From: Streptomyces sclerotialus
GTDB lineage: Bacteria; Actinomycetota; Actinomycetes; Streptomycetales; Streptomycetaceae
Assembly: GCA_000719105.1 (NCBI GenBank)
Contig: JODX01000012.1
Location: 62,001 to 126,000 of the forward strand
DNA length: 64,000 bases
Direction: 5' to 3'
Shown piece after piece: positions 16,942-25,991 of the stretch. Made by a program: the position numbers and the translations under genes. The notes under the pieces are model-generated. The model was not told where the DNA came from and did not search any database. It saw only the letters and a program-made list of their open reading frames with translations. The stretch's first letter is position 1. The number at the start of each line of letters is the position of its first letter.

Positions 16942-16961
16942 GCGTTCAGTATATCGAACGC
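16942..16961. promoter_or_regulatory. Candidate IclR operator, GCGTTC-N8-GAACGC
   Basis: Perfect 6-base arms with a TATA core in the 8-base centre make 16 of 20 positions symmetric. It lies in the 130-base divergent region, 60 bases from the regulator start and 52 from the dehydrogenase start, where a regulator of both would be expected to bind. Binding is inferred. Confidence 0.55.
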
Positions 16962-17012
16962 GCCTGGTGGACGGTGTACGAACTGCAGCAAGACATGTGG
17001 AGGGAACCCGCG

Positions 17013-18545
17013 GTGGCAGCAGCACCAGTCTGGAGTGTCGACCCCCGTACCGGGAAGCAGCGCGAGCAGGTCGCGGTGGAGGCCACGGCCCAGGGGGTGG
17101 ACGAGGCCGTCCGCGCCGCCCACGCCGCGAGAGGCGCCCTCGCCGACCGCACCGTCCGCGCCGCGTTCCTGCGCTCGGCCGCCGACCGGCTGGAGGGCGC
17201 GAAGGACCGCCTCGTCGAGCTGGCGGACGCGGAGACCGCGCTCGGCCCGGTCCGGCTCACCGGTGAACTCGCGCGCACCTGCTACCAGCTGCGGGCCTTC
17301 GCGGACATCGTGGACGAGGGCGCGTTCCTGGACGTCGTCATCAACCACCCCGACGACACCGCCACCCCGCCGATCCCGGACCTGCGCCGCTACAAGGTGC
17401 CCCTCGGCGTGGTCGCCGTCTACTCGGCCTCCAACTTCCCCTTCGCCTTCTCCGTCGCCGGCGGCGACACCGCGAGCGCGCTCGCGGCCGGCTGCCCCGT
17501 CGTCGTCAAGGCCCACCCCGACCACCCGGGACTGTCCGAGCAGGTCGCGGCCGAGCTGCGCGCAGCCGCCGCCGAGCACGGCATCCCCGAGGGCGTCGTC
17601 GGCCTGGTCCACGGTTTCGAGGCGGGCGTCGAGCTGGTGAAGCACCCGCTGGTCGCGGCGGCCGGCTTCACCGGTTCCGTACGCGGCGGCCGCGCCCTCT
17701 TCGACGCGGCGGCGGCCCGGCCGGTGCCGATCCCCTTCCACGGCGAGCTGGGCTCCCTGAACCCCGTCGTCGTCACCGAGGCCGCGGCCGCCGAGCGCGC
17801 CGAGGCGATCGGTGCCGGGCTCGCGGGCTCGATGACGCTGGGCGTGGGCCAGTTCTGCGTCAAGCCCGGCCTGGTGCTCGCGCCGTCGGGCGAGGCCGGT
17901 GACCGGCTGCTCAAGTCGTTCACGGAGGCGGTCGGCGAGGTCGACGCCGGCGTCCTGCTGGACCACCGCATGCGCGACAACTTCATCGCGGGCGTCGCCG
18001 AGCGCGCCGAACTCCCCGGCGTCGAGGCCCCGGTCACCGCCGGCGAGGGCGACGAGCACACGGTCCGCCCCGGCTTCCTCACGGTCCCCGCGGACAAGCT
18101 GGCCGTCGAGGGCGGCGAGCACGACCTGCTGCTGGAGGAGTGCTTCGGGCCGCTGACGGTCGTGGCCCGCTACGCGGACGACACCGAGGCCCGGGCGCTG
18201 CTTGCCCGGCTGCCCGGCAACCTCACCGCGACCGTGCACCTCTCCGAGGGAGAGGCCGCGGGCGAGGGCCGCGGCGCCGACATCCTCGCGGAGCTCACCC
18301 CGCTCGCCGGCCGCGTGCTCGTCAACGGCTGGCCCACCGGCGTCGCCGTCGCCCCCGCCCAGCACCACGGCGGCCCGTACCCGGCGACGACCTCCACCTC
18401 CACCTCCGTGGGCGGCACGGCCATCGAGCGCTGGCTGCGCCCGGTGGCGTACCAGGGCGCCCCGGAGGCGCTGCTCCCGCCGGAGCTGCGCGACGACAAC
18501 CCGCTGGGGCTGCCGCGCCGGTTCAACGGGCGGCTGGAGCGGTAA
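17013..18545 (+). CDS. NADP-dependent 2-oxoglutarate semialdehyde (2,5-dioxopentanoate) dehydrogenase
   Basis: A 510-residue cytoplasmic aldehyde dehydrogenase. It matches the semialdehyde dehydrogenase group that ends oxidative uronate and pentose catabolism by making 2-oxoglutarate. GTG 17013 is chosen because GGAGGG lies 8 bases upstream; an in-frame ATG at 16995-16998 overlaps that site. The general base is Glu in PIPFHGELGSLNP and the nucleophile is Cys in GVGQFCVKPGLV. The segment YSASNFPFAFSVAGGDTASALAAG binds cofactor. Its length and motifs fit the family better than ordinary aldehyde dehydrogenases. The divergent IclR gene probably controls it. The pectinolytic island 6 kb away would supply galacturonate; that link is inferred, and no other uronate pathway gene is in the window. 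Confidence 0.88.
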   Translation: MAAAPVWSVDPRTGKQREQVAVEATAQGVDEAVRAAHAARGALADRTVRAAFLRSAADRLEGAKDRLVELADAETALGPVRLTGELARTCYQLRAFADIVDEGAFLDVVINHPDDTATPPIPDLRRYKVPLGVVAVYSASNFPFAFSVAGGDTASALAAGCPVVVKAHPDHPGLSEQVAAELRAAAAEHGIPEGVVGLVHGFEAGVELVKHPLVAAAGFTGSVRGGRALFDAAAARPVPIPFHGELGSLNPVVVTEAAAAERAEAIGAGLAGSMTLGVGQFCVKPGLVLAPSGEAGDRLLKSFTEAVGEVDAGVLLDHRMRDNFIAGVAERAELPGVEAPVTAGEGDEHTVRPGFLTVPADKLAVEGGEHDLLLEECFGPLTVVARYADDTEARALLARLPGNLTATVHLSEGEAAGEGRGADILAELTPLAGRVLVNGWPTGVAVAPAQHHGGPYPATTSTSTSVGGTAIERWLRPVAYQGAPEALLPPELRDDNPLGLPRRFNGRLER

Positions 18546-18576
18546 CGCCCGCCGGTCCCTCAGGACGACAGGACGA

Positions 18577-18615
18577 CGAAGAACCCCGGCCGCCGCGGGC
18601 GGCCGGGGTTCTTCG
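18577..18615. terminator. Perfect 18-base-stem bidirectional terminator
   Basis: Arms 18577-18594 and 18598-18615 are exactly complementary with a GCG loop. The hairpin sits between the converging dehydrogenase and YceI genes. Confidence 0.92.
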
Positions 18616-18627
18616 CATGCGCGCCGC

Positions 18628-19542
18628 CTACTCCGGCGGTGTAGGCGTGTCGTGCGTGCGGTACATCGCCTGGACGTCCAGCTCCAGCTGGACGGTGGGG
18701 CCGACGACCGCGATGCCGCGGGCCAGCATCGAGCGGTAGTTGAGCGTGAAGTCCTCGCGGTGCAGCTCCGCCTTGGCGAGGGCCGCGCAGCGCAGCTCCT
18801 GCTCGTAGCCGCCGTTCACCGTGCCGAGGTACGTCGTGTCCAGGTTCACCGAGCGGCTGGTGCCGTGCATGCTGAGCGTGCCCTGCAGCGTCCACTTGGA
18901 GCCGCCGCGGTAGAGGAAGCGGGTGCTCGTGAAGTCGATGAACGGGTACCGCTCGACGTCCAGGAAGTCGGCGGACCGCAGGTGGCCGTCACGGGTGTTG
19001 TTGCCCGTGGTGAGGCTCGACGCGTCGATGCGCACCGAGACCCGCGAGTCGGCCATGTTCTGCGCCACCTGTATGCCGCCGTCGAAGCGGGTGAAGCGGC
19101 CGTGGACGTGGGCCATGCCGACGTGCTTGGCGATGAACCGGATCGCGGTGTGCGGCGGGTCGAACAGCCAGGTGCCCGGTGCCGGCAGCTCCAGCTGGCG
19201 GGCCGGCTCGAGCGCGACGCGCAGGGTGGGCGCGGACACACCGGCGACGACCTCGACGTTCTGCCGGGTGGGCGTCAGGCCCTCGGCAGCGATCATCATG
19301 CTGTAGGTGCCGGGGGGCAGCGTCGCCATGAAGAAGCCGAACGGGTCGGTGGTGCCGCGGGTGGCGACGCGGTGGCTGTCCAGCGCGGTCACCGTGACTT
19401 CGGCTCCGCCCATGGGCTGGCCCATGGGATCCACGACCTCGCAGCCGATCGCGCCCGCACCGGACGGCAGGGGGACCGTGAGACCCGCCGCGGCACCGGA
19501 ACCGCTTCTGGAACGCCGTCGTCGGAGCAGTCCGAGGACCAT
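18628..19542 (-). CDS. YceI-family protein with carboxypeptidase-like regulatory domain
   Basis: A 304-residue protein. The N-terminal part (about 30-115) is a beta-sandwich of the carboxypeptidase regulatory-like type (IGCEVVDPMGQPMGGAEVTV, then FFMATLPPGTYSMMIAAEG). The C-terminal part (115-300) is a YceI lipocalin-like barrel (GTWLFDPPHTAIRFIAKHVGMAHVHG, later SADFLDVERYPFIDFTS) that in relatives binds isoprenoid lipids. ATG 19542 has AAAGG at 8 bases; the GTG three codons earlier is too close to that site. There is no signal peptide, only a basic start (LLRRRRSRSG), so location is uncertain. It stands alone, ending at the shared hairpin. The ligand is unknown. Confidence 0.88.
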   Translation of the reverse strand: MVLGLLRRRRSRSGSGAAAGLTVPLPSGAGAIGCEVVDPMGQPMGGAEVTVTALDSHRVATRGTTDPFGFFMATLPPGTYSMMIAAEGLTPTRQNVEVVAGVSAPTLRVALEPARQLELPAPGTWLFDPPHTAIRFIAKHVGMAHVHGRFTRFDGGIQVAQNMADSRVSVRIDASSLTTGNNTRDGHLRSADFLDVERYPFIDFTSTRFLYRGGSKWTLQGTLSMHGTSRSVNLDTTYLGTVNGGYEQELRCAALAKAELHREDFTLNYRSMLARGIAVVGPTVQLELDVQAMYRTHDTPTPPE

Positions 19543-19817
19543 GCTGTTCACCTTTCTTCACATGTGTGGGAGTCGCGTGAGAATTCGCTGAACAAATGGT
19601 GTTCGCGGTCGCCAATGGCACCCGGCCAACGGATGCAGGCACATAGGGGCGGCTCATTAACGATCATAAAGCAGCTGTGAGGGGGCGGGTGTCTCAGGAC
19701 GAGTCGCCTGTGAGAACAGTGAGGGGGAATACGGCACTCCGGGTGAGAGTTGGCACGAACCGAGCGGAGGGTGCCTCCGTTACCCGTGATCCGTACGACC
19801 TGGAGAGAGCCGTAGAC

Positions 19818-20543
19818 ATGCGCGTCGAGATCTGGAGCGACATCGCCTGCCCGTGGTGCTACGTGGGCAAGGCCCGCTTCGAGAAGGCGCTGGCGGCCTT
19901 CCCGCACCGCGACCAGGTGGAGGTCGTCCACCGTTCCTTCGAGCTCGACCCCGGGCGGGCCAAGGGCGACGTCGAGCCGGTGCTGAAGATGCTGTCCCTG
20001 AAGTACGGCATGAGCGAGGCCCAGGCGCGGGCGGGCGAGGAGAACCTGGGCGCCCAGGCCGCCGCCGAGGGCCTGGCGTACCGCACCGAGGGCCGTGACC
20101 ACGGCAACACCTTCGACATGCACCGGCTGCTGCACCTCGCCAAGGAGCACGGTCGGCAGGACGAACTGCTGCAGGCCCTGTACCGGGCGAACTTCGCCGA
20201 GGAGCGGTCCGTCTTCGCCGACGCCGACGACCGCCTGGTCGAGCTCGCCGTCGAGGCCGGTCTCGACGCGGACGCGGCCCGTGCGGTCCTCGCCGACCCG
20301 GACGCCTACGCCGCCGAGGTCCGCGCCGACGAGCGCGACGCCGCCGAGCTGGGTGCCAACGGCGTTCCCTTCTTCGTCCTGGACCGCAGGTACGGCGTCT
20401 CGGGCGCCCAGCCCGCCGAGGTCTTCACCCGGGCCCTGACCCAGGCCTGGGGCGAGCGTTCCCCGCTGACCCTCGTGCAGGACGGGGACGCGGGGGAGGC
20501 CTGCGGGCCGGACGGGTGCGCGGTGCCGCAGCAGCAGAAGTAG
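19818..20543 (+). CDS. frnE: DsbA-family oxidoreductase, FrnE-like
   Basis: A 241-residue thioredoxin-fold protein of the FrnE group (2-hydroxychromene-2-carboxylate isomerase/DsbA-like), cytoplasmic because no signal is present. The active-site CPWC lies at residues 12-15 in WSDIACPWCYVGKARFEKAL. An all-alpha insertion follows, with HGNTFDMHRLLHLAKEHG. The cis-proline region is NGVPFFVLDRRYGVSGAQP. ATG 19818 with GGAGAG upstream is preferred over a long leftward extension that lacks codon bias. The tail GPDGCAVPQQQK carries further cysteines, as in relatives. The next gene, an aminotransferase, starts 75 bases later. Substrate is unknown. Confidence 0.9.
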   Translation: MRVEIWSDIACPWCYVGKARFEKALAAFPHRDQVEVVHRSFELDPGRAKGDVEPVLKMLSLKYGMSEAQARAGEENLGAQAAAEGLAYRTEGRDHGNTFDMHRLLHLAKEHGRQDELLQALYRANFAEERSVFADADDRLVELAVEAGLDADAARAVLADPDAYAAEVRADERDAAELGANGVPFFVLDRRYGVSGAQPAEVFTRALTQAWGERSPLTLVQDGDAGEACGPDGCAVPQQQK

Positions 20544-20618
20544 GGGCGCACGGCGTTCGGGGCGGCCCGGCGACGGAAACCGATGGACGGGGTGTGCCCG
20601 GGAGCACACAGTGGTCCC

Positions 20619-21671
20619 ATGGAGACCAGCTTCGACAGCCTCGTCCGCACCGAGTTCGCCCCGAAGACCACCTACCTCAACACCGCGAGCACCGGTCTGC
20701 TGCCCGCCCGTACGGTCGACGCCCTGCGGGTGGCCGTGGAGTCCGCCGCGGCCGGCCGGCCCACCGACATGTTCGCGGACGTGGAGGCCACCCGGGCCGC
20801 CTTCGCCCGGCTGACCGGGGTGCCGGACCGCAGGGTCGCGGCCGGCGCCTCGGTCGCCGTGTACACGGGACTGATCGCCGCCTCGCTGCCGGCGGGCGCC
20901 GAAGTCCTCACCGTGGAGGGCGACTTCAGCTCCGTGCTCAACCCGTTCCACGTGCGCGGCGACCTGAAGGTGCGCGCCGTCCCGCTGGAGCGCGTCGCCG
21001 AGTCGGTGCGCTCCGGCACCGCGCTCGTCGCGGTCAGCGCCGCCCAGTCCGCCGACGGCCGGGTCGCCGACCTGGACGCGATCCGCGAGGCGGCCCGCGC
21101 GCACGGGGCGCGCACCTACGTCGACGCCTCCCAGGCCGCGGGCTGGCTGGCCCTCGACGCGGACGCGTACGACTTCGTCTCGGCCGTCGCCTTCAAGTGG
21201 CTCCTGTGCCCGCGCGGCGTGGCCTTCCTCGTCGTCCCGGAGGACCTCGGCGGGCTCACCCCGGTGTTCGCGGGCTGGGTCGCGGGGGAGAAGCCCTGGG
21301 ACAGCTGCTACGGCCCGGTCGAGGAACTCGCCCACTCCGCCCGCCGGTTCGACGAGAGCCCGGCCCTCTTCTCCTACGCGGGCGCCCGCCGCTCCCTGGA
21401 GCTGGTCGAGGAGCTGGGCATCCGGAACGTCCAGGAACACGACCTCGCCCTGGCCGAGCGCTTCGTCGCGGGCCTCGGCCGACTGGGCCACGCACCCGTG
21501 CCCGCACCCGGTTCGCCCATCGTGTCGGTGCCCGGACTGGGCCACCGGCAGCCGGAACTGAGCCGTGCCGGGGTGGAGGTCTCCGACCGCGCGGGCAACC
21601 TGCGGGCGGCCTTCCACCTGTACAACACCCCGGCCGACGTCGACCGGCTCCTCGACGTACTGGAGGGCTGA
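20619..21671 (+). CDS. Class V aminotransferase / cysteine-desulfurase-like PLP enzyme
   Basis: A 350-residue fold-type I PLP enzyme. It begins TSFDSLVRTEFAPKTTYLNTAS as in isopenicillin-epimerase/cysteine-desulfurase-like proteins. The cofactor lysine lies in SAVAFKWLLCPRG, with the phosphate-site Asp in TYVDASQAAGW. ATG 20619 is the natural start, though only GGGAG about 12-15 bases upstream could serve as ribosome site. No catalytic cysteine loop typical of true desulfurases is evident, so it may be an aminotransferase or lyase. It follows the FrnE-like gene in the same direction. A hairpin separates it from ectD. Substrate is not predictable. Confidence 0.82.
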   Translation: METSFDSLVRTEFAPKTTYLNTASTGLLPARTVDALRVAVESAAAGRPTDMFADVEATRAAFARLTGVPDRRVAAGASVAVYTGLIAASLPAGAEVLTVEGDFSSVLNPFHVRGDLKVRAVPLERVAESVRSGTALVAVSAAQSADGRVADLDAIREAARAHGARTYVDASQAAGWLALDADAYDFVSAVAFKWLLCPRGVAFLVVPEDLGGLTPVFAGWVAGEKPWDSCYGPVEELAHSARRFDESPALFSYAGARRSLELVEELGIRNVQEHDLALAERFVAGLGRLGHAPVPAPGSPIVSVPGLGHRQPELSRAGVEVSDRAGNLRAAFHLYNTPADVDRLLDVLEG

Positions 21672-21698
21672 CCGGCGGCTCCCGTTCCCGGACGGCCG

Positions 21699-21731
21699 CG
21701 GGCCGGGCACCCGTGCGGGATGCCCGGCCCG
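21699..21731. terminator. Hairpin between aminotransferase and ectD
   Basis: CGGGCCGGGCA (21699-21709) pairs perfectly with 21721-21731 around an 11-base loop between converging genes. Confidence 0.82.
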
Positions 21732-21754
21732 TCGTCGGCCGCAACGGCGGGATG

Positions 21755-22642
21755 TCAGCGCACCGGCGTGAAGTCCCGCGCCCCGATGAACTCCGGCCTG
21801 CGCACCGGCGCCGCGAACGGCTCGACCGCCGCGTTCTCCACGCTGTTGAACACGATGAACACATTGCTGCGCGGGAACGGCGTGATGTTGTCGCCCGAGC
21901 CGTGCATGCAGTTGCAGTCGAACCAGGTGGCCGAGCCGGCCCGGCCCGTGAACAGCTTGATGCCGTGCTCGGAGGCGAACCTGGTCAGCGCCTCGTCCGA
22001 GGGCGTGCCCGCGTCCTGCATCTGCAGCGACTTCTTGTAGTTGTCCTTCGGCGTGGCTCCCGCGCAGCCGAGGAACGTCTTGTGCGATCCCGGCATGATC
22101 ATGAGGCCGCCGTTGGTGTCGAAGTTCTCGGTGAGCGCGATCGACACGGACACGGTCCGCATGTTCGGCAGACCGTCCTCGGCGTGCCAGGTCTCGAAGT
22201 CCGAGTGCCAGTAGAAGCCGGAGGCGCCGAAGCCGGGCTTCACATTGATCCGGGACTGGTGGACGTAGACGTCCGAGCCCAGGATCTGGCGGGCGCGGCC
22301 CACCACACGCTCGTCGCGGACCAGCCGCGCGAACACCTCACTGATCTTGTGCACCTCGAAGACCGAGCGGATCTCCTGCGAGGCCGGTTCGACGATCGAG
22401 CGGTCGTCGGCCCGGAGCGTGGGGTCGGCGACCAGCCGCTCCAGCTCGGCGCGGTACAGCGCGACCTCGTCGTCCCCGATGAGCTGGTCGATGGCGAGGA
22501 AGCCGTCGCGTTCGTACGCCTGCAGGTCCGCGGTGGCGATGGGGCCGGGGGTGTCCGGCGCGCCCCAGACGACCGGGTCCTGGCGGGGGACGGCCACCTC
22601 GGCGGTGCCGCGCGTCGGGTACAGGTCGGTGAGCGTGGTCAT
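21755..22642 (-). CDS. ectD: Ectoine hydroxylase
   Basis: EctD converts ectoine to 5-hydroxyectoine using Fe(II), oxygen and 2-oxoglutarate. The 295-residue product carries the hallmark FYWHSDFETWHAEDG, which provides the first iron-binding His and Asp. The distal His lies in CNCMHGSGDN and a 2-oxoglutarate-binding Arg in FPRSNVFIVFNS. The ATG at 22642 follows ectC by 5 bases, and the four ect genes run in the usual A-B-C-D order. Length and motifs are normal. Expression should rise with osmotic or heat stress as in other streptomycetes; that is from knowledge of the pathway. Confidence 0.97.
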   Translation of the reverse strand: MTTLTDLYPTRGTAEVAVPRQDPVVWGAPDTPGPIATADLQAYERDGFLAIDQLIGDDEVALYRAELERLVADPTLRADDRSIVEPASQEIRSVFEVHKISEVFARLVRDERVVGRARQILGSDVYVHQSRINVKPGFGASGFYWHSDFETWHAEDGLPNMRTVSVSIALTENFDTNGGLMIMPGSHKTFLGCAGATPKDNYKKSLQMQDAGTPSDEALTRFASEHGIKLFTGRAGSATWFDCNCMHGSGDNITPFPRSNVFIVFNSVENAAVEPFAAPVRRPEFIGARDFTPVR

Positions 22643-22647
22643 CGGAA

Positions 22648-23046
22648 TCAGACCTCCTCGGTCAGCAGGGGGTAGACGCCGTTCTCGTCGTGGTCCTCCC
22701 GTCCGGTGACGGGAGGGTTGAAGACGCAGATGCAGCGGAAGTCCGTCCTGGGACGCATGGTGTGGCGCTCGTGGCCGTCCAGCAGGTACATCGTCCCGGG
22801 CGTGATCAGGTGCTTCTCGCCGGTCTCGTCGTCGGTCAGTTCGGCCTCGCCCTCCACGCAGAGCACGGCCTCGATGTGGTTCGCGTACCACATCGACGTC
22901 TCCGTGCCCGCGTACATGGTCGTCTCGTGCAGGGAGAAGCCGACGCCCTCCTTGGCGAGGACGATGCGCTTGCTCTCCCAGGTACCGCCGGCGGCCTTCA
23001 CATGCCGGTCGGTGCCCTCGATGTCCTTGAACGAACGGACGATCAC
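22648..23046 (-). CDS. ectC: L-ectoine synthase
   Basis: EctC closes N-gamma-acetyl-diaminobutyrate to ectoine. The 132-residue cupin starts [20 protein letters not shown] and contains [19 protein letters not shown] with the metal-binding Glu, [16 protein letters not shown] with the His ligands, and the conserved C-terminal [20 protein letters not shown]. The start is GTG 23046. The nearest ribosome site, GAGGAGG, is 12 bases away, and a five-codon frame (Met-Ala-Thr-Pro-stop) lies between them, its TGA overlapping the GTG. Spacing from ectB is 97 bases, the largest gap in the operon. Confidence 0.97.
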   Translation of the reverse strand: MIVRSFKDIEGTDRHVKAAGGTWESKRIVLAKEGVGFSLHETTMYAGTETSMWYANHIEAVLCVEGEAELTDDETGEKHLITPGTMYLLDGHERHTMRPRTDFRCICVFNPPVTGREDHDENGVYPLLTEEV

Positions 23047-23143
23047 GGTGTTGCCATGCCTCCTCGAATCGATGTGGCGATACAGCGGTGCGGCGGTGGG
23101 TGTCCGCCACGCCCCCGGCCTCCGATGCCGGCCGGGGTGGTCC

Positions 23144-24424
23144 TCAGACGGCCGGGGCGGTCTCCCGGACGGCCCGTGCGAGGATGCGCAGGCCCTCGTC
23201 CAGCTCCTCCGGCGTGATGGTCAGGGCGGGGAGCAGCTTGACGACCTCGCCCTCCGGGCCGGACGTCTCGATGAGCAGCCCGAGTGCGAAGGCGCGGCGG
23301 GCGACCCGCTCCGCGCGCGAGGTGTCGTGGAACTCCAGGCCCCACACCAGCCCGCGGCCCCGGTACTCCCGTACGTCGGCGAGGTTCTCCTCGGTGATGG
23401 AGATCAGCGCCTGCTCGACCTGCTCGCCCCGCGCGCGGGTCTGCTTCTCCATGGCGGAGCCGTCGGCCCAGTACGTCTCCAGGGCGGCGGTCGCCGTGAC
23501 GAACGCCGGGTTGTTGCCGCGGAAGGTGCCGTTGTGCTCGCCCGGCTCCCAGACGTCCAGCTCGGGCTTGAACAGGCAGAGCGACATGGGCAGCCCGTAA
23601 CCGCTGATCGACTTGGAGACGGTGACGATGTCGGGCACGATCCCCGCCTCCTCGAAGGAGAAGAAGGCGCCCGTGCGGCCGCAGCCCATCTGGATGTCGT
23701 CGACGATCAGCAGCATGTCCTGCCGGTCGCACAGGTCCCGCAGGGCGCGCAGCCACTCGGCGCGGGCGACGTTGATGCCGCCCTCGCCCTGCACGGTCTC
23801 GACGATCACGGCGGCGGGCTTGTTGAGACCGGAGCCCTGGTCCTCCAGCAGCCGCTCGAACCACAGGAAGTCCTCGACCGTGCCGTCGAAGTAGTTGTCG
23901 AAGGGCATCGGCGTGCCGTGCACCAGCGGGATGCCGGCGCCGGCCCGCTTGAAGGCGTTGCCGGTGACGGCGAGCGAGCCCAGCGACATCCCGTGGAAGG
24001 CGTTGGTGAACGACACGATGGCCTCGCGCCCCTTCACCTTCCGCGCCAGCTTCAGCGCGGACTCCACGGCGTTGGTGCCCGTCGGGCCCGGGAACATGAC
24101 CTTGTACGGCAGGTCGCGCGGCCGCAGCACCAGGTCCTGGAAGGTCTGCAGGAAGGTGCGTTTGGCGGTGGTCGACATGTCGAGCCCGTGGGTGACGCCG
24201 TCGCGCTCCAGGTAGTCGATCAGGGCACGTTTGAGGACAGGGTTGTTGTGGCCGTAGTTGAGTGATCCGGCACCGGCGAAGAAGTCCAGGTAGGCGTGGC
24301 CGTCCTCGTCGTACATACGGCTGCCCCGCGCACGGTCGAAGACGGTAGGCCAGCCGCGGCAGTAGCTGCGCACCTCCGACTCCAGGGTCTCGAAGACGCT
24401 CAGATCGGGCTGGGTGATGGTCAC
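23144..24424 (-). CDS. ectB: L-2,4-diaminobutyrate:2-oxoglutarate aminotransferase
   Basis: EctB makes L-2,4-diaminobutyrate from aspartate semialdehyde, the first committed ectoine step. The 426-residue class III aminotransferase shows [15 protein letters not shown], the phosphate-binding [16 protein letters not shown], the Asp of [15 protein letters not shown] and the PLP lysine in [18 protein letters not shown] 24424 is preferred because AAGGAG lies 10 bases upstream and the protein then begins [17 protein letters not shown] as in family members. It follows ectA by 65 bases. No dedicated aspartokinase gene accompanies the cluster in this window. Confidence 0.97.
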   Translation of the reverse strand: MTITQPDLSVFETLESEVRSYCRGWPTVFDRARGSRMYDEDGHAYLDFFAGAGSLNYGHNNPVLKRALIDYLERDGVTHGLDMSTTAKRTFLQTFQDLVLRPRDLPYKVMFPGPTGTNAVESALKLARKVKGREAIVSFTNAFHGMSLGSLAVTGNAFKRAGAGIPLVHGTPMPFDNYFDGTVEDFLWFERLLEDQGSGLNKPAAVIVETVQGEGGINVARAEWLRALRDLCDRQDMLLIVDDIQMGCGRTGAFFSFEEAGIVPDIVTVSKSISGYGLPMSLCLFKPELDVWEPGEHNGTFRGNNPAFVTATAALETYWADGSAMEKQTRARGEQVEQALISITEENLADVREYRGRGLVWGLEFHDTSRAERVARRAFALGLLIETSGPEGEVVKLLPALTITPEELDEGLRILARAVRETAPAV

Positions 24425-24489
24425 GGCGAGATCGCTCCTTGGGCGTGCGTGATGGTCGGCAAGGGGGACTGGCTTGTCGGCCGGGCCGC

Positions 24490-25056
24490 TCAGCGGGACA
24501 GCGGGCCGATGCGGTGCAGGACCTCGGGTTCGTGCGGGCCGTCGGGGAACAGGTCCGCCGCGAACAGCACCTCGCGCTCGACGCCCGCCCCGTGGCGGGC
24601 GGCGTACGAGGCGAACAGGCGCTCCGAGGCGGTGTTGCCCGGGGTGATCGTGGTCTCGAGCGTGGTCAGCGGGTGGTGCCGGGCGACGCGGGCGGTCAGC
24701 CCGTCGAGCAGCGCCCCGGCGAGGCCGCGGCCCCGGTGCGCCGGGTCGACGGCGACCTGCCACACGAGGAGCGTGCCCGGCCGCTCGGGGCGGAGGTAGC
24801 CGGTGACGAAGCCGACGGGCCGGCCGTCCGGGTCCCGGGCCACCACCGAGGTGCCGGCGAAGTCACGGCACCACAGCAGGTAGCTGTAGGAGGAGTTCAG
24901 GTCGAGGGTGCGGGAGTCCCTGGCGAGACGCCACAGGGCGGCGCCGTCCGCCACGTCGGGACGGTCGATGCGCAGCCCCTCCGGCATTTCCAGGAATTCC
25001 GCGGTCGGTCCTGTCACTTCTGGCGCTTCCGGCAGGTCGGCTTGTGCGGCTGTCAT
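24490..25056 (-). CDS. ectA: L-2,4-diaminobutyrate acetyltransferase
   Basis: EctA acetylates the gamma-amino group of diaminobutyrate using acetyl-CoA. The 188-residue GNAT protein has the substrate region LDLNSSYSYLLWCRDFAGTS and the acetyl-CoA motif VDPAHRGRGLAGALLDGL, then ETTITPGNTASERLFAS typical of EctA. ATG 25056 has no good ribosome site; the bases before it are unusually A/T-rich and hold an inverted repeat (25064-25090). It is the first gene of ectABCD, so the operon promoter lies in the gene-free region upstream. Confidence 0.96.
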   Translation of the reverse strand: MTAAQADLPEAPEVTGPTAEFLEMPEGLRIDRPDVADGAALWRLARDSRTLDLNSSYSYLLWCRDFAGTSVVARDPDGRPVGFVTGYLRPERPGTLLVWQVAVDPAHRGRGLAGALLDGLTARVARHHPLTTLETTITPGNTASERLFASYAARHGAGVEREVLFAADLFPDGPHEPEVLHRIGPLSR

Positions 25057-25423
25057 GCGGATTCAATTTACCCAGCGAAGATTGAAATTGCACTGGCGGT
25101 CGGGGTTACGCATGGGGCCTGTGTGTGTTATCGCGCATGCGTGTACGGTCGCGCGAGACGGCTGAGAAAGGTGACGCTTTGCCCGGAAAATACCGGAGAA
25201 AAAGGACGCGCTGTGGAATGGATCACACGGCCGTAACCCTCACGGAATCCGCCCGAATTACTTCGGTCAACGTTTCCTGAATCCCTGTGTTTGAGGTCGA
25301 AAAAAGCGGGCAGGAGAAGACGGGAAGCTGCCGTCGGATTAATTGGCATTGATTGACGGAGAAGATACAGAAGATATTGCGAAATCGCGGAGTGTACTTT
25401 GCCGCTGTAGCGCCGCTGTCGGC
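25057..25423. other. A/T-rich gene-free region upstream of ectA
   Basis: The 367 bases between ectA and the DinB gene contain the ect promoter and several A/T-rich stretches rare in this genome (25064-25090, 25260-25290, 25335-25385). An inverted repeat CAATTT-N15-AAATTG occupies 25064-25090, within 35 bases of the ectA start. No frame here has coding bias. I could not assign a definite -10/-35 pair. Confidence 0.6.
25064..25090 (-). promoter_or_regulatory. Inverted repeat at ectA leader
   Basis: CAATTT (25064-25069) and AAATTG (25085-25090) are separated by 15 bases and cover the place where a ribosome site should be. The repeat could bind a regulator or form an RNA structure controlling ectA translation; both are inferences. 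Confidence 0.4.
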
Positions 25424-25957
25424 TCAGGCTCCGGTGGCGCCGTCGATCCGCTCCCGCAGGAGGTCCGCATGGCCGTTGTGCCGTGCGTACTCCTCGATCA
25501 GGTGGATCAGTATCCAGCGCAGGCTGACCTCCGCCCCGGCCATCGCCGGGCTGTCGTCAGGGATCCGCCCCACCTCGTCCAGCGACCGCCCGGCGCACAG
25601 CCGCCGGCCGCGCGCGATCTCCTCGCGCCAGATGCGGAGCGCCTCGTCGATGCCGCGCTCCGCGTCGAGCCCGTACCCGGTCGGCTCCTCGTACACCGGT
25701 GGTACGTCCAGGCCGGCGAACACCCGCTGGAACCAGTTCCGTTCGATCTCCGCGAGGTGCTGGACCAGGCCGAGCAGGGTCAGCGACGACGGCTCGACCG
25801 GCGCGCACCGCAGCCGGGCGTCGTCGAGCCCGGCGCACTTCAGCGCCAGCGTGGCGCGGTGGAAGTCGAGCCAGCTCTCCAGCATGGGGCGCTCGCCGCC
25901 GGTCATGAGGGGCACGGGCCGGCCGTCGGGAAGCGATCGGGGCGTACCGGTGGTCAT
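25424..25957 (-). CDS. DinB-family protein (putative thiol transferase)
   Basis: A 177-residue four-helix bundle protein of the DinB/DUF664 superfamily, several of which use mycothiol in actinobacteria. The metal-ligand histidine pattern is visible: [13 protein letters not shown] in helix 1, [14 protein letters not shown], and near the end [24 protein letters not shown] 25957 is chosen as the family-like start; a start 7 codons earlier is possible because neither has a strong ribosome site. Upstream lies a 17-base tandem repeat and then the aminotransferase on the same strand. Substrate unknown. Confidence 0.85.
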   Translation of the reverse strand: MTTGTPRSLPDGRPVPLMTGGERPMLESWLDFHRATLALKCAGLDDARLRCAPVEPSSLTLLGLVQHLAEIERNWFQRVFAGLDVPPVYEEPTGYGLDAERGIDEALRIWREEIARGRRLCAGRSLDEVGRIPDDSPAMAGAEVSLRWILIHLIEEYARHNGHADLLRERIDGATGA

Positions 25958-25991
25958 GAAGCGAGCCTGGCAGGCCACTGGTCACCGGCAC

